From Alphaproteobacteria bacterium (lineage in GTDB: Bacteria; Pseudomonadota; Alphaproteobacteria; Rickettsiales; JABSSG01), in the NCBI GenBank assembly GCA_030431375.1, contig JAUIIY010000008.1, positions 1-59,328 on the forward strand: 59,328 nt of DNA, read 5' to 3'. The notes under the pieces are model-generated. The model had not been told where the DNA came from, did not search any database, and worked only from the letters and a program-made list of their open reading frames with translations. Below, in pieces: positions 1-9,636 of the stretch. A program made the position numbers and the translations under genes. Every line of letters starts with the position of its first letter. Positions within the stretch are counted from its first letter, which is position 1.

Positions 1-611
1 TGATGAAAGCTGTAGATGATTATATTCCACAACCAGAAAGAGATATCGATAAGCCATTCTTGATGCCAATTGAGGATGTGTTCTCAATTTCAGGTCGTGG
101 TACAGTAGTAACTGGAAGAATTGAGAAGGGTGTTGTAAAAGTAGGTGAAGAGATCGAGATCGTAGGTATTAAGAATACCCAAAAGACAACATGTACGGGA
201 GTAGAGATGTTCCGTAAGTTGCTAGACGAAGGACGTGCTGGTGATAATGTTGGTGTGTTGTTGAGAGGAACAAAGCGTGAAGATGTCGAGAGAGGTCAGG
301 TTTTAGCTAAGCCAGGTACGATAACACCACATACAGAATTTGAAGCGGAAGTATATATATTGACGAAAGAGGAAGGTGGAAGACATACACCATTCTTTGC
401 GAATTATCGTCCGCAATTTTATTTTAGAACAACCGACGTAACAGGTCAGGTTCACTTACCGGAAGGTAAAGAAATGGTTATGCCAGGTGATAATGTTAAG
501 ATCAAGATTGAGCTAATATCACCAATTGCTATGGATGAGGGCCTAAGATTTGCTATCCGTGAAGGTGGTAGAACTGTTGGTGCTGGCGTCGTTGCTAAAA
601 TTATTAAATAG
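1..611 (+). CDS. tuf: Elongation factor Tu, C-terminal half (partial)
   Basis: The window opens inside EF-Tu. About 200 residues remain of a protein usually near 395, covering the end of the GTPase domain and beta-barrel domains 2 and 3. The domain 2 signature [13 protein letters not shown] and the domain 3 ending [14 protein letters not shown] are intact. EF-Tu delivers aminoacyl-tRNA to the ribosome in the cytoplasm. It lies 12 bases before rpsJ, so it probably leads the ribosomal-protein operon. The tuf-rpsJ junction without fusA or a second tuf copy between them is an arrangement I know from Rickettsia. The start codon is outside the window. Confidence 0.97.
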   Translation, partial: MKAVDDYIPQPERDIDKPFLMPIEDVFSISGRGTVVTGRIEKGVVKVGEEIEIVGIKNTQKTTCTGVEMFRKLLDEGRAGDNVGVLLRGTKREDVERGQVLAKPGTITPHTEFEAEVYILTKEEGGRHTPFFANYRPQFYFRTTDVTGQVHLPEGKEMVMPGDNVKIKIELISPIAMDEGLRFAIREGGRTVGAGVVAKIIK

Positions 612-623
612 TGAGTTTTAATT

Positions 624-947
624 ATGAACGGACAAAAAATTAGTATTAGGCTTATGGCTTTTGATCACGCTTTACTTGATCAAGCGGCCAAAGAGATAGT
701 TAGCACCGTTAAAAGGACTGGTGCAGAGTTAAGTGGGCCTATTCCGTTTCCTACAAATATCGAAAGATATACTGTCAATCGTTCGCCTCACGTTAACAAA
801 AAATCAAGAGAGCAATTCGAGATACGTAAGCATAAAAGGCTTATCATTATTAGTCATTCTACACCTCAGACAGTCAATTCTTTAATGAAAGTTGATTTGG
901 CTTCTGGTGTGGATGTGGAAATTAAATTAGTTGGAGAAGGACAATGA
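624..947 (+). CDS. rpsJ: 30S ribosomal protein S10
   Basis: This 107-residue protein matches S10 throughout, with the GPIPFPT segment and a typical C-terminal half. S10 belongs to the 30S head and, as NusE, also to the transcription antitermination complex. It is the first gene of the S10 operon and follows tuf closely. Its stop overlaps the rplC start in an ATGA arrangement, so translational coupling is likely. Its length is normal for the family. Confidence 0.97.
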   Translation: MNGQKISIRLMAFDHALLDQAAKEIVSTVKRTGAELSGPIPFPTNIERYTVNRSPHVNKKSREQFEIRKHKRLIIISHSTPQTVNSLMKVDLASGVDVEIKLVGEGQ

Positions 948-1654
948 GGCCTGGTTTAGTTGTAAAGAAATTAGGAATGTCTTCCCTGCAGAATGAAGCT
1001 GGAGTTTTGACTCCTATCAGTTTGTTGCACGTGGAGTCATGTAATGTTATTGATATCAAAAAAAGCGGAGCTAAATCAAAGGTTTGCGTTGGAGCGTTTG
1101 ATAAAAAGATTACTCGTGTTAAAAAATCTGAAAAAGGTTATTTTGCTAAACATCAAATTTCTCCAAAAAAGAAAATTATTGAGTTTGAAATAGCTTCTGA
1201 TGTTGAAATTCCTTCTGGTACCGAATTAAAGGCAAATCATTTTGTTGTTGGTCAGTTTGTAGATGTTTCTGGTCAATCAACCGGTAAAGGTTTTGCTGGT
1301 GCGATGAAAAGGCATAATTTCTCCGGTTTGAGAGCTTCTCACGGTGTGTCTATTTCTCACAGAGCTCATGGTTCTACAGGGCAATGTCAAGATCCTGGTA
1401 AAGTTTTCAAAGGAAAGAAAATGGCCGGCCATATGGGTGCCAAGCGTGTTACTAAACAAAATCTTCAAATAATTCATATTGATGAAGAAAAAGGTCTGAT
1501 AGCTATAAAAGGTTCAGTTCCGGGTAAGCCAGGAAGCCTTCTTACGGTAAAAGATGCTGTAAAAAGAGCTGCGCCATCAAGTGTTCCATATCCTTACTTA
1601 AAGGAGAGCAAAAAAGTAGAAACCCAAGATAAGGTAGAAGAAAGTGAAGCTTAA
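944..1654 (+). CDS. rplC: 50S ribosomal protein L3
   Basis: This is a 236-residue L3. The central [13 protein letters not shown] and [21 protein letters not shown] motifs, which reach toward the peptidyl-transferase centre, are clear. L3 is an early 23S assembly protein. The C-terminus carries a charged extension (residues about 215-236, rich in Glu and Lys) beyond the conserved core. The start overlaps rpsJ by 4 bases and the 3' end overlaps rplD by 11 bases. Confidence 0.97.
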   Translation: MRPGLVVKKLGMSSLQNEAGVLTPISLLHVESCNVIDIKKSGAKSKVCVGAFDKKITRVKKSEKGYFAKHQISPKKKIIEFEIASDVEIPSGTELKANHFVVGQFVDVSGQSTGKGFAGAMKRHNFSGLRASHGVSISHRAHGSTGQCQDPGKVFKGKKMAGHMGAKRVTKQNLQIIHIDEEKGLIAIKGSVPGKPGSLLTVKDAVKRAAPSSVPYPYLKESKKVETQDKVEESEA

Positions 1655-2267
1655 AGTAATCGATTTTGATAATAAGTCAGTTGGCGAAGTAGCTCTGAAA
1701 AAAGATATCTTTGCGTGCGAAGTTAAGCCTTCGGTTCTTAGTAGGGTTATTCAGTGGCAGCTAGATAAAAGACGTTCTGGTAATCATAAAACTAAAGTTA
1801 TAAGTGAGATATCAGGAACAACGAAAAAGCCATACAAACAAAAAGGTACGGGTAATGCGCGTCACGGTAGTTTGAGAACAAACATACATAGAGGTGGTGC
1901 GGTTGTTTTTGGTCCGGTGGTTAGAGATCATGGCTATTCAGTTCAGAAAAAAGTGAGAGCGCTAGCTCTTAAGATGGCTTTATCGCAAAAGCTAAAAGAC
2001 AAGAAGATAGTTATTGTAGATAGTTACAAACTGAAAACTAACAAAACAAAAGATTTAGCTGGTAAATTGTCTAAACTTGGATATAATAGCGCACTCTTTT
2101 TAGGGGTTGATAATGTTGAGGAAAATAAAAATTTCTTACTTGCCTCTAGGAATATAGCTAAGTTTGATTTACTTCCAGTTGAAGCTATGAACGTATATGA
2201 TATTTTGCAGAAAGATTTCTTAGTAATTGATCAGGAATCTTTGAAAAAAATTGAGGAAAGATTTTAA
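1644..2267 (+). CDS. rplD: 50S ribosomal protein L4
   Basis: This is a 207-residue L4 that begins at a GTG codon inside the rplC 3' end. No better ATG start exists, because [10 protein letters not shown] is the expected N-terminus. The conserved loop KPYKQKGTGNARHGSLR (around residue 60), which lines the exit tunnel, is present. L4 binds 23S rRNA. In enterobacteria it also represses its own operon, but whether that happens here is unknown. Confidence 0.96.
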   Translation: MKLKVIDFDNKSVGEVALKKDIFACEVKPSVLSRVIQWQLDKRRSGNHKTKVISEISGTTKKPYKQKGTGNARHGSLRTNIHRGGAVVFGPVVRDHGYSVQKKVRALALKMALSQKLKDKKIVIVDSYKLKTNKTKDLAGKLSKLGYNSALFLGVDNVEENKNFLLASRNIAKFDLLPVEAMNVYDILQKDFLVIDQESLKKIEERF

Positions 2268-2269
2268 AA

Positions 2270-2566
2270 ATGAAAGAAGCAGCTTTATACGACATTATTA
2301 GAAAGCCTGTTATTAGTGAGAAGTCAACTCTTCTGGGCGCTAATAATCAATATATGATGGAAGTTCAGAAATCTTCAGACAAAGTTGCTGTGAAGCAAGC
2401 TGTAGAGAAGATTTTTTCTGTAAAAGTCAAATCTGTAAATAGCCACAATAGAAAAGGTAAGAATAAAACCTTTAAGGGAATTAAAGGGCAACGCAATGAT
2501 AGAAAATTTGTAGTTGTTACCCTAGAAAAAGGCCAGGAAATAGATCTTACAGGGGGAGTTAAATAA
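2270..2566 (+). CDS. rplW: 50S ribosomal protein L23
   Basis: This is a 98-residue L23 with the usual [12 protein letters not shown] opening and a basic central loop ([14 protein letters not shown]). L23 sits at the exit-tunnel rim, where it docks trigger factor and the signal recognition particle. The gene starts 2 bases after rplD, and its last base is shared with the rplB start codon, as expected for a translationally coupled operon. Confidence 0.96.
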   Translation: MKEAALYDIIRKPVISEKSTLLGANNQYMMEVQKSSDKVAVKQAVEKIFSVKVKSVNSHNRKGKNKTFKGIKGQRNDRKFVVVTLEKGQEIDLTGGVK

Positions 2567-3387
2567 TGTCTCTTAAATATTTTAAACCAGATACCCCAAG
2601 TAAAAGAGGTTTAGTACAAGTAGACCGTTCTTCTTTGTGGAAAGGAAAGCCTGAAAAAACACTGACTGTTGGTTTAAACAAAACAGGTGGTAGAAATAAT
2701 TTCGGTAGAATCACATCTTGGAGAAAAGGTGGTGGTCATAAAAAATCCTACAGAATTATTGATTTTAAAAGAAATAGAACTGACGTACCTGCAATAGTTG
2801 AGCGTATAGAGTATGATCCTAATAGGACTGGTTTTATTGCTCTTCTGAAGTATGAGACTGGAGAATTATCTTATATTTTAGCTCCGAATGGACTAAAAGT
2901 AGGTGATAAAGTTTACTCTGGTCCTGACTCGGATATACAGGTAGGTAATTGCCTGCCGCTAAAAAAGATTCCAGTTGGTACAATAGTCCATAATGTTGAG
3001 ATGAAGCCAGGTAAGGGTGGGCAGATTGCTCGTTCTGCTGGTTCATCTGTTCAAGTTTCTGGTAAAGATGCTGGAAAAGTATTGCTAAAATTAAGATCTG
3101 GCGAAGTTCGTTTAGTTCAAGATGATTGCTGTGCAACAATCGGCTCAGTTTCAAATGCTGATCACCAAAATATCAAAGTCGGAAAGGCCGGTAGAAGTAG
3201 GTGGAAAGGTATTAGACCGATTGTTAGGGGTGTAGCGATGAATCCAGTTGATCACCCTCATGGTGGTGGTGAAGGCCGTACTTCGGGTGGTCGTCATCCA
3301 GTTACTCCTTGGGGTAAATCTACCAAAGGAAAGAAAACAAGAAATAATCCTCGTACTGATAATAATATTGTAAGGAGAAGAAAATAA
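2566..3387 (+). CDS. rplB: 50S ribosomal protein L2
   Basis: This is a full-length 273-residue L2. The C-terminal signature [13 protein letters not shown] contains the histidine associated with peptidyl-transferase function. L2 is needed for subunit association and binds domain IV of 23S rRNA. It overlaps both neighbours by one base (rplW and rpsS). An antisense reading frame inside it (2834-3154) is a shadow. Confidence 0.98.
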   Translation: MSLKYFKPDTPSKRGLVQVDRSSLWKGKPEKTLTVGLNKTGGRNNFGRITSWRKGGGHKKSYRIIDFKRNRTDVPAIVERIEYDPNRTGFIALLKYETGELSYILAPNGLKVGDKVYSGPDSDIQVGNCLPLKKIPVGTIVHNVEMKPGKGGQIARSAGSSVQVSGKDAGKVLLKLRSGEVRLVQDDCCATIGSVSNADHQNIKVGKAGRSRWKGIRPIVRGVAMNPVDHPHGGGEGRTSGGRHPVTPWGKSTKGKKTRNNPRTDNNIVRRRK

Positions 3388-3668
3388 TGGCTAGAGCAGC
3401 TTGGAAACCGCCATTTGTAGATGGTTACTTGCTTGACCTTGTGAAGGATGCAGCAAGTAAGGGTAGTTCAAAACCAATTAAGACTCGTTCAAGAAGGTCT
3501 ACAATTCTGCCTAATTTTGTTGGGTTGAATTTTGAAGTTTATAACGGAAAAGTCTTTATACCAGTTGGTCCTATTAAGGAAGAAATGGTTGGTTTTAAGT
3601 TGGGTGATTTCTCTCCAACTAGAATATTCAAAGGCCATAGTGGCGATAAAAAAGTTAAGAAAGGATAA
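3387..3668 (+). CDS. rpsS: 30S ribosomal protein S19
   Basis: This is a 93-residue S19 with the conserved middle stretch [15 protein letters not shown] and the ending [18 protein letters not shown]19 forms a complex with S13 in the 30S head near the A site. Its length and position between rplB and rplV are canonical. Confidence 0.97.
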   Translation: MARAAWKPPFVDGYLLDLVKDAASKGSSKPIKTRSRRSTILPNFVGLNFEVYNGKVFIPVGPIKEEMVGFKLGDFSPTRIFKGHSGDKKVKKG

Positions 3669-3673
3669 TTCCA

Positions 3674-4033
3674 ATGACTGAAATGATCGCTGAAGATAAA
3701 AAAACTGCAAACGCAAAAATTTCTACAATAAAAACAAGTGTGCAAAAGCTTAATCAAGTTTCTGATTTGATTAGAGGTATGAAGGCTGATCAAGCCTTAA
3801 TACAGCTCACTTTCACTAAAAAGAAGGTTGCTTCTTATTTGAAGGCTTGTTTGAATTCTGCTGTTGCAAACGCTGAAAATAATTTTGATATGGACATAGA
3901 TCGTCTTTATGTTTCTAAAGTTTTAGTTGGTAAGGCTTTTACAATGAGAAGATTTAAAGCGAGAGCTAGAGGTAGGGGAGCTAAAATTTTGAAGCCTTAT
4001 AGCAGGTTAACCGTAGAAGTAGAAGAAAGGTAG
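3674..4033 (+). CDS. rplV: 50S ribosomal protein L22
   Basis: This is a 119-residue L22. The C-terminal beta-hairpin, which lines the exit tunnel and is the usual site of macrolide resistance mutations, ends in [18 protein letters not shown] as expected. The first roughly 15 residues are a short lineage-specific lead ([15 protein letters not shown]) before the conserved core. It sits 5 bases after rpsS and 8 before rpsC. Confidence 0.96.
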   Translation: MTEMIAEDKKTANAKISTIKTSVQKLNQVSDLIRGMKADQALIQLTFTKKKVASYLKACLNSAVANAENNFDMDIDRLYVSKVLVGKAFTMRRFKARARGRGAKILKPYSRLTVEVEER

Positions 4034-4041
4034 GAGTATTT

Positions 4042-4680
4042 ATGGGTCAAAAAGTAAACCCTATTGGTCTTAGAATAGGATTTAACAAAAACTGGAATTC
4101 TAGATGGTTTGCTACAAAAAGCAGCTATAAGCACTTTTTGAAAGAAGATTACGATATTCGCTTATTTGTTAAAGAGACATTATCTTTTGCAGGTATTGCT
4201 AAAATAATTATCGAAAGATCAGTAAATAAAGTTAATGTAACAATACATGCAGCAAGGCCGGGTGTAATAATCGGTAAAAAAGGCTCAGACATTGAAAAAG
4301 TTAAAAAAGCAATAGTGAAGATCACTAAGAAAGATGATGTTTACATAAATATTGTTGAAGTGAAGAAGCCTGAGCTAGATTCACAATTGGTTGCTGAAAG
4401 TGTTGCAATGCAGTTAGAGAAAAGAGTATCTTTCCGTAGAGCTATGAAAAGAGCTATGCAGTCAGCAATGAAATTTGGTGCTGAAGGTATAAAAATTAGC
4501 TGCGCTGGAAGATTAGGCGGTGCTGAGATTGCTCGTACTGAATGGTATAAAGAAGGAAGAATCCCTCTTCATACACTTAGATCGGATATAGATTACGGTG
4601 TTGCAAGGGCGAATACTACTTATGGTGTGATTGGTGTTACGGTTCACATCTATAAAGGTGAATTAGTAAGTTATAACTAG
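4042..4680 (+). CDS. rpsC: 30S ribosomal protein S3
   Basis: This is a 212-residue S3. The N-terminus [13 protein letters not shown] is diagnostic. A KH domain ([11 protein letters not shown] near residue 75) and the C-terminal S3 domain ([25 protein letters not shown]) follow. S3 lines the mRNA entry channel and contributes to helicase activity. Its length is close to the family norm. Confidence 0.98.
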   Translation: MGQKVNPIGLRIGFNKNWNSRWFATKSSYKHFLKEDYDIRLFVKETLSFAGIAKIIIERSVNKVNVTIHAARPGVIIGKKGSDIEKVKKAIVKITKKDDVYINIVEVKKPELDSQLVAESVAMQLEKRVSFRRAMKRAMQSAMKFGAEGIKISCAGRLGGAEIARTEWYKEGRIPLHTLRSDIDYGVARANTTYGVIGVTVHIYKGELVSYN

Positions 4681-4690
4681 AGAGTAAGAA

Positions 4691-5107
4691 ATGTTAAGTC
4701 CAAAGAAGACTAAATTTAGAAAGGCTCATAAAGGTCGTATTCATGGCAATGCCAAAGGCGGTACTACTTTGCTTTATGGGAGTTTTGGTATAAAAGCTCT
4801 AGAGCCTGAAAGAATTACAGCAAGACAAATAGAAGCTGCTAGACGTGCTGCTGTAAGGAATATGAAGCGTGTTGGTAGAATGTGGATACGTATTTTCCCT
4901 GATGTGCCTGTGAGCTCTAAACCAGCTGAGGTAAGGATGGGTAAAGGTAAAGGTTCTGTAGAGTTTTGGGCTTGTAGAGTTAAACCTGGTAGAATGCTTT
5001 TTGAAGTTGAGGGTGTTTCTGAGGATTTAGCAAAAGAAGCTCTTGAAAAAGCATCTGCAAAATTGCCAATTAAAACAAAATTTGTAAAAAGAGTTGAGAA
5101 GATCTGA
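4691..5107 (+). CDS. rplP: 50S ribosomal protein L16
   Basis: This is a 138-residue L16 starting [16 protein letters not shown]. The [18 protein letters not shown] segment, which includes the conserved arginine region near the A-site tRNA, is present. L16 is a late-assembling subunit needed for 50S activation. Its stop is one base before the preferred rpmC start. Confidence 0.97.
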   Translation: MLSPKKTKFRKAHKGRIHGNAKGGTTLLYGSFGIKALEPERITARQIEAARRAAVRNMKRVGRMWIRIFPDVPVSSKPAEVRMGKGKGSVEFWACRVKPGRMLFEVEGVSEDLAKEALEKASAKLPIKTKFVKRVEKI

Positions 5108-5108
5108 T

Positions 5109-5318
5109 ATGAAAGTAGTAGAAATTCGTCAAATGAAAGATGCTGACATTGAAAAAAGGCTTTTAGAATCAAAGAAAGAGCTTTTTAACTTAAGATTTCA
5201 AATGGTTAGTGGTCAGATGGCTAATACAGCAAGAATGAAGCAAGTTAGAAAAACTATCGCAAAGCTTTTAACGATTGCTGGTGAAAGGGCAAATAAAACT
5301 GGAGTGAGCAATGCCTAA
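5109..5318 (+). CDS. rpmC: 50S ribosomal protein L29
   Basis: This is a 69-residue L29 with the typical helical hairpin and the [14 protein letters not shown] motif. I place the start at the ATG giving MKVVEIR, the usual family N-terminus, not at an in-frame ATG 15 bases upstream inside rplP. L29 sits beside L23 at the tunnel exit. The 3' end overlaps rpsQ by 8 bases. Confidence 0.93.
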   Translation: MKVVEIRQMKDADIEKRLLESKKELFNLRFQMVSGQMANTARMKQVRKTIAKLLTIAGERANKTGVSNA

Positions 5319-5544
5319 AAGAATATTAAAAGGTAAAGTTGTAAGTGATGCAATGACAAAAACTGTTGTTGTATTAGTTGAGAGAACATTTACACATAAA
5401 ATGTATAAAAAAATCGTAAGAAGTTCGAAGAAATATCATGCTCACGATGAAAAAGAGAAATATACAGTTGGTGATCTTGTTCAGATTATAGAATCCAAAC
5501 CATTTTCCAAGACAAAAACTTGGGAAGTAATTTATAACGATTAA
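5311..5544 (+). CDS. rpsQ: 30S ribosomal protein S17
   Basis: This is a 77-residue S17. [20 protein letters not shown] is the standard opening, and the OB-fold continues through [18 protein letters not shown]17 is a primary 16S rRNA binder in the 30S body. The start lies within the end of rpmC, which supports coupled translation. Confidence 0.96.
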   Translation: MPKRILKGKVVSDAMTKTVVVLVERTFTHKMYKKIVRSSKKYHAHDEKEKYTVGDLVQIIESKPFSKTKTWEVIYND

Positions 5545-5559
5545 AAGTAGGCGTTACAA

Positions 5560-5922
5560 ATGATACAGATGCAAAGTAGAATGGCGGTTGCAGATAATTC
5601 TGGTGCTAGACAAGTCCAGTGCATTAAGGTTTTGGGCGGCGCAAAAAGTGCTTCAATTGGTGACATCATTGTTGTGTCTATTAAAGAGGCTTCGCCAAAC
5701 GGTAAAGTTAAAAAGGGTGATGTGCATTTCGCAGTTATCGTGAGAACTTCCAAAGAAAATCTTAGAGAAGATGGAAGTACAATCAAATTTGACGGCAATG
5801 CAGCAGTGCTTTTGAACAAGCAACATGAAATGATTGGAACAAGGATCTTTGGTCCAGTTCCTCGTGAGTTGAGAGCTAAACAGTTTATGAAAATAATTTC
5901 TTTAGCCCCAGAGGTGTTATAA
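5560..5922 (+). CDS. rplN: 50S ribosomal protein L14
   Basis: This is a 120-residue L14, [18 protein letters not shown], of typical length. The conserved [13 protein letters not shown] and [13 protein letters not shown] segments are both seen. L14 contacts 16S rRNA in an intersubunit bridge and is the dock for RsfS and IF6-type factors. A 92-residue antisense frame across it is a shadow. Confidence 0.97.
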   Translation: MIQMQSRMAVADNSGARQVQCIKVLGGAKSASIGDIIVVSIKEASPNGKVKKGDVHFAVIVRTSKENLREDGSTIKFDGNAAVLLNKQHEMIGTRIFGPVPRELRAKQFMKIISLAPEVL

Positions 5923-5923
5923 C

Positions 5924-6241
5924 ATGAATAAAATGAAATTAAAAAAAGGCGATACAGTTTTAGTTATTGCAGGTAAAGACAAGGGCAAAACTGGAGAAAT
6001 TATCAAATCTTTTCCCCAAGAATCTAAGGTTCTTGTTTCGGGTGTGAACGAGGTTAAGAAACATCAAAAACCTAGTAGAGCATCAGAAGGTGGCATTGTC
6101 GTAAAAAGCATGCCTATCCATATATCAAATGTATCTTTTTATGATAAAAAGGCTGAAAAAGCTTCTAGGGTTGGTTATAAAACTCTTGATAATGGTGAAA
6201 AGAAGAGATTTGCAAAAAAGACCGGCGAAATTATAGGTTAA
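5924..6241 (+). CDS. rplX: 50S ribosomal protein L24
   Basis: This is a 105-residue L24 with the KOW motif in VLVIAGKDKGKTGEI (about residues 12-26) followed by VSGVNEVKKHQKPS. L24 starts 50S assembly by binding 23S domain I. Two nearby ATG codons are possible (MNKMKL or MKL). I use the upstream one, which begins one base after rplN. Confidence 0.95.
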   Translation: MNKMKLKKGDTVLVIAGKDKGKTGEIIKSFPQESKVLVSGVNEVKKHQKPSRASEGGIVVKSMPIHISNVSFYDKKAEKASRVGYKTLDNGEKKRFAKKTGEIIG

Positions 6242-6247
6242 TTGATC

Positions 6248-6787
6248 ATGTTAAGATTTAAAGAGTTATATTCAAAAGAAATTATTCCCTCTATAAAGGA
6301 AAAGTTTAACTATAGTAATCCTATGCAAATTCCGAAATTAGTGAAAGTTTCGTTGAATATGGGTTGTGGTGATGCAATACTTGATAAGAAGAATCTAGAA
6401 TCAGCAGTTGAGGAATTAAGTTTAATTGCTGGACAGAAAGCTGTGATTACTAAAGCTAAAAAATCAATAGCTGGCTTCAAATTAAGGGAAGATATGAATA
6501 TTGGATGCAGAGTAACTCTAAGAAAAGATAGAATGTACGACTTCCTAGAGAGATTAGTGATGGTTGCTTTACCACGTGCTAGAGATTTTAGAGGTTTTTC
6601 TGTAAAAAGTTTTGATGGTAACGGTAATTTAAATCTAGGAATTAAGGAGCATATAGTTTTTCCTGAGATTGATTATGATAAAATCAATAAAGTGCGCGGT
6701 TTGAATATTACAATTGTAACATCAGCAAAAACAGATGAAGAAGCAAAAGCACTTTTATCTGGTTTTAATATTCCGTTTGTAAATTAG
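6248..6787 (+). CDS. rplE: 50S ribosomal protein L5
   Basis: This is an L5 of 179 residues, the standard length, when read from the ATG at 6248. A TTG two codons earlier would add only Met-Ile and is less likely. The [15 protein letters not shown] region, the [15 protein letters not shown] strand and PRARDFRGF are all conserved. L5 binds 5S rRNA together with L18 in the central protuberance. Confidence 0.96.
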   Translation: MLRFKELYSKEIIPSIKEKFNYSNPMQIPKLVKVSLNMGCGDAILDKKNLESAVEELSLIAGQKAVITKAKKSIAGFKLREDMNIGCRVTLRKDRMYDFLERLVMVALPRARDFRGFSVKSFDGNGNLNLGIKEHIVFPEIDYDKINKVRGLNITIVTSAKTDEEAKALLSGFNIPFVN

Positions 6788-6799
6788 GTAGTTTTAGTT

Positions 6800-7105
6800 A
6801 TGGCAAAAAAAAGTGCGATTCAGACAAATTTGAATAGACAGAAAAAAGTAGAGAAATATTCTTCTAAAAGACAAGCTTTAAAAGCTATTACAATGGATAA
6901 AAAAGCTTCTATGGAAGAAAGATTTGCTGCTCAGCTAAAACTAGCAGAGTTACCGAGAAATTCGGCAAGAATTAGAATTAGAAATAGATGTTCAATTACA
7001 GGCAGACCAAGAGGATATTACAGAAGATTTGGTCTTTCTAGAATTTTACTAAGAGAGCTGGCTTCCTATGGTATGTTGCCAGGTGTTAAAAAATCAAGTT
7101 GGTAA
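6800..7105 (+). CDS. rpsN: 30S ribosomal protein S14
   Basis: This is a 101-residue S14 of the long, cysteine-poor (zinc-free) type. It ends in [21 protein letters not shown] followed by [15 protein letters not shown], which is diagnostic. S14 joins S3 and S10 in the 30S head. The zinc-independent form means this subunit would not respond to zinc limitation by paralog exchange. No short C+ paralog is in the window. Confidence 0.97.
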   Translation: MAKKSAIQTNLNRQKKVEKYSSKRQALKAITMDKKASMEERFAAQLKLAELPRNSARIRIRNRCSITGRPRGYYRRFGLSRILLRELASYGMLPGVKKSSW

Positions 7106-7110
7106 GAAAT

Positions 7111-7506
7111 ATGGTAGATTCTATAGCAGATATGTTAACTAGAATAAGAAACGGTCAAAGGGCTTGCCTTTTTGATGTTAAATCTCCTTATTCAAAATTT
7201 AGAGAATCAGTGCTCAAAGTAATGGTAGATGAAGGTTATATAGCGTCTTATCAAGTTGCTGAAGTGCGTGATAAAATTAAAGAAATCAATATAAAGCTCA
7301 AATACACTAAAGAAGGAAAGCCTGCAATTAGTGAGATTAAAAAGATTTCTAAACCGGGACGCCGTTATTATGCGAGTGTTTCTGATTTAAAGCCTGTATA
7401 TAACAATATGGGAATAGCCATTATATCTACACCAGCTGGTGTGATAACAGACCACGAAGCACGTAAGAAATGTGTGGGTGGTGAAGTGATTTGTGAGATA
7501 TTCTAG
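7111..7506 (+). CDS. rpsH: 30S ribosomal protein S8
   Basis: This is a 131-residue S8 starting MVDSIADMLTRIRNGQ at the ATG just after rpsN. An in-frame TTG 12 bases upstream overlaps rpsN and adds residues not seen in the family. The C-terminal motif GIAIISTPAGVITDHEAR is present. S8 is a central-domain 16S binder, and in enterobacteria it represses the spc operon. Confidence 0.96.
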   Translation: MVDSIADMLTRIRNGQRACLFDVKSPYSKFRESVLKVMVDEGYIASYQVAEVRDKIKEINIKLKYTKEGKPAISEIKKISKPGRRYYASVSDLKPVYNNMGIAIISTPAGVITDHEARKKCVGGEVICEIF

Positions 7507-7514
7507 AGGAAAAA

Positions 7515-8048
7515 ATGTCAAGAGTAGGAAAAAAGCCAGTAGAAATACCGTCAGAAGCTAAGTTCAACATTGATGGAAATGTTGTAGAAGTTTCAGGCAA
7601 GTTGGGCAGTTTAAAAAGAGAATTTCCAACGGAAGTTAAATTTGCTAACGAAGATGGCAAAGTGAAAGTTATACCTGTTAATAATAGTAAGAGAGCACGC
7701 GCCATGTGGGGTTTGTCTCGTAGCTTGTTGCAAAACATGGTAGAAGGAGTAACTGCTGGATTTACAAAAAGACTAGAAATACAGGGTGTTGGTTACAAAG
7801 CCGCTGTTGATGGAAAATATCTGACATTATTTTTGGGCTATAGCCATGAAATAAAATATGAAATTCCTCAAGAAATTAAAGTCGTAGCAGAAAAACCTAC
7901 ATTATTGGTCATTAGTGGCTGTGATAAGCAAAAAGTGGGATCAGTTGCTGCAGAGATTATAAAACAAAGACCACCTGAACCATATAAAGGTAAAGGTGTT
8001 AGATACGAAGGACAGCAAATTCTTCGTAAAGAAGGCAAGAAGAAATAA
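7515..8048 (+). CDS. rplF: 50S ribosomal protein L6
   Basis: This is a 177-residue L6, MSRVGKKPVEIPS, with two tandem alpha/beta repeats. The ending RPPEPYKGKGVRYEGQ is the C-terminal signature. L6 supports the sarcin-ricin loop region where GTPase factors bind. Its length is standard. Confidence 0.97.
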   Translation: MSRVGKKPVEIPSEAKFNIDGNVVEVSGKLGSLKREFPTEVKFANEDGKVKVIPVNNSKRARAMWGLSRSLLQNMVEGVTAGFTKRLEIQGVGYKAAVDGKYLTLFLGYSHEIKYEIPQEIKVVAEKPTLLVISGCDKQKVGSVAAEIIKQRPPEPYKGKGVRYEGQQILRKEGKKK

Positions 8049-8063
8049 TATTTAGGTTTCCAG

Positions 8064-8420
8064 ATGTTGAGTAATAAAGATAAATTTATCAGAAGAAAGC
8101 AAAGAACAAGAGCGAGAATCAGAAAAGAGTCTGATCTATCACGTTTGAGTGTTTTTAAGTCAAATTCGCACATACATGTTCAGCTATTTGACGATAAAAA
8201 TGGAATCACTTTGGTTAGTGTTTCTACTCAGCAAAAAGAGTTTGAGAAACTAGCAAATAAATCTAATGTGGCAGCTGCTAAGTTGGTTGGTGCAGCCATT
8301 GGTAAAAAAGCGTTAGATAAAGGAATAAAAAAAGTTGTTTTCGATAAGGGTGGTAATTTATATCACGGCGTTGTGAAAGCGGTTGCAGATAGTGCAAGAG
8401 AAGTTGGTTTAGAATTGTAA
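8064..8420 (+). CDS. rplR: 50S ribosomal protein L18
   Basis: This is a 118-residue L18. The basic N-terminus ([12 protein letters not shown]), the [19 protein letters not shown] strand and the [23 protein letters not shown] ending are all typical. L18 bridges 5S rRNA to the 50S central protuberance with L5. It lies 15 bases after rplF. Confidence 0.96.
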   Translation: MLSNKDKFIRRKQRTRARIRKESDLSRLSVFKSNSHIHVQLFDDKNGITLVSVSTQQKEFEKLANKSNVAAAKLVGAAIGKKALDKGIKKVVFDKGGNLYHGVVKAVADSAREVGLEL

Positions 8421-8433
8421 TTTGGTTGAATTT

Positions 8434-8949
8434 ATGAGTGATGTAGCACAAAACAGACAAGAAACTGGCAGTGAATTAAAAGAATCTATTGTTGCCGTAA
8501 ATAGAACTGCAAAAGTAGTTAAAGGTGGTAGAAGATTTGGTTTTTCAGTTGTTGTTGTTGCTGGCGATGGAAAAGGTAAAGTAGGTTACGGGTTAGGTAA
8601 AGCAAGAGAAGTTGCTGACGCTCGTGAAAAAGCCTCTCAAGCCGCTAGAAAAAATCTTGTTAAAGTTCCTTTGAAAGAAGCTAGAACATTACATCATGAT
8701 GTTATTGGTCATAGTGGTGCTGGTAAGGTGTTTTTAAGAGCAGCAAAACCAGGTACCGGAGTAATTGCTGGTGGTCCTATGCGTGCTGTATTTGAGTTAT
8801 TAGGAATTCATGACATAGTTGCTAAATCTCTAGGTTCATCAAACGTACATATTATGATGAAAGCTACCTTCAAGGCGTTTGAAAATATTCAAACACCAAA
8901 AGAAATAGCTGCTAAAAGAGGTAAAAAAATCTCTGAAATTATCAATTAG
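8434..8949 (+). CDS. rpsE: 30S ribosomal protein S5
   Basis: This is an S5 of 171 residues from the ATG at 8434 ([10 protein letters not shown]). A TTG four codons upstream is possible but not favoured. The double-stranded-RNA-binding-like N-terminal domain ([21 protein letters not shown]) and the C-terminal ribosomal fold domain ([19 protein letters not shown]) are intact. S5 affects translational fidelity. Confidence 0.96.
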   Translation: MSDVAQNRQETGSELKESIVAVNRTAKVVKGGRRFGFSVVVVAGDGKGKVGYGLGKAREVADAREKASQAARKNLVKVPLKEARTLHHDVIGHSGAGKVFLRAAKPGTGVIAGGPMRAVFELLGIHDIVAKSLGSSNVHIMMKATFKAFENIQTPKEIAAKRGKKISEIIN

Positions 8950-8963
8950 TGATTGAGAAAAAA

Positions 8964-9161
8964 ATGACTAGTAAAGAAAAAGAAAAGAAAGTAAAAGTAA
9001 CACAAATTTCAAGCCCGATTGGTAGAGAAGAATCTCAGAGAAAAACCTTGATAGGTCTAGGGTTGAATAAAGTTAATAGATCGAAAATTTTAAAAGATAC
9101 CGACTCGTTAAGAGGTATGATTTTTAAAGTTAAGCACTTAGTAAAAGTTGAAGAAGTATAA
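8964..9161 (+). CDS. rpmD: 50S ribosomal protein L30
   Basis: This is a 65-residue L30 read from the ATG at 8964. A GTG overlapping the rpsE stop would lengthen it by five residues. The core [27 protein letters not shown] has the L30 pattern. The N-terminus is unusually lysine-rich (KEKEKKVKV). L30 is a small non-essential 50S protein in many bacteria. Confidence 0.93.
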   Translation: MTSKEKEKKVKVTQISSPIGREESQRKTLIGLGLNKVNRSKILKDTDSLRGMIFKVKHLVKVEEV

Positions 9162-9175
9162 ATTTGGTTGTAGAT

Positions 9176-9625
9176 ATGAAGCTAAATGAAATTAGAGATA
9201 ATAAAGGCGCTAGACATAGTTCTAAGAGAGTGGGTCGTGGTATAGGTTCCGGTAAAGGAAAAACCTCAGGATCTGGTGAGAAAGGACAAAAAGCTAGGTC
9301 TGGTGTTGCTATTAAAGGCTTTGAAGGTGGTCAGATGCCAATTCATATGAGGCTACCAAAAAGAGGCTTCAATAGTCTTGCAACAAAAAATATTAAAACT
9401 ATCAATCTACTTGATTTGCAAAGATTAATTGATAACAAAAAAATTGCAAAGACAGATTTGGTCGATAAAGAATTATTAGTGAAGCTTGGCATAGCTAAAA
9501 AGTCTGAGATTGTTAAATTGCTTGGTAATGGCGAAATAACTCATAAAATAAAAGTAAAATTAGACGCTTACTCAAAATCAGCAAAAGAAAAGTTACTTGC
9601 TGCTGGTTGTGAAGTAGCAGCATAA
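9176..9625 (+). CDS. rplO: 50S ribosomal protein L15
   Basis: This is a 149-residue L15 starting [22 protein letters not shown] at the ATG. A TTG four codons upstream was not chosen. The glycine-rich [19 protein letters not shown]-terminal tail, which penetrates 23S rRNA, and the [16 protein letters not shown] motif are present. It directly precedes secY, as in most bacteria. Confidence 0.96.
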   Translation: MKLNEIRDNKGARHSSKRVGRGIGSGKGKTSGSGEKGQKARSGVAIKGFEGGQMPIHMRLPKRGFNSLATKNIKTINLLDLQRLIDNKKIAKTDLVDKELLVKLGIAKKSEIVKLLGNGEITHKIKVKLDAYSKSAKEKLLAAGCEVAA

Positions 9626-9636
9626 GAAATATATCT

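Noticed and set aside
2834-3154. 106-residue antisense frame in rplB
   Set aside because: It is fully inside an essential, perfectly conserved ribosomal gene, with no start signal or family match.
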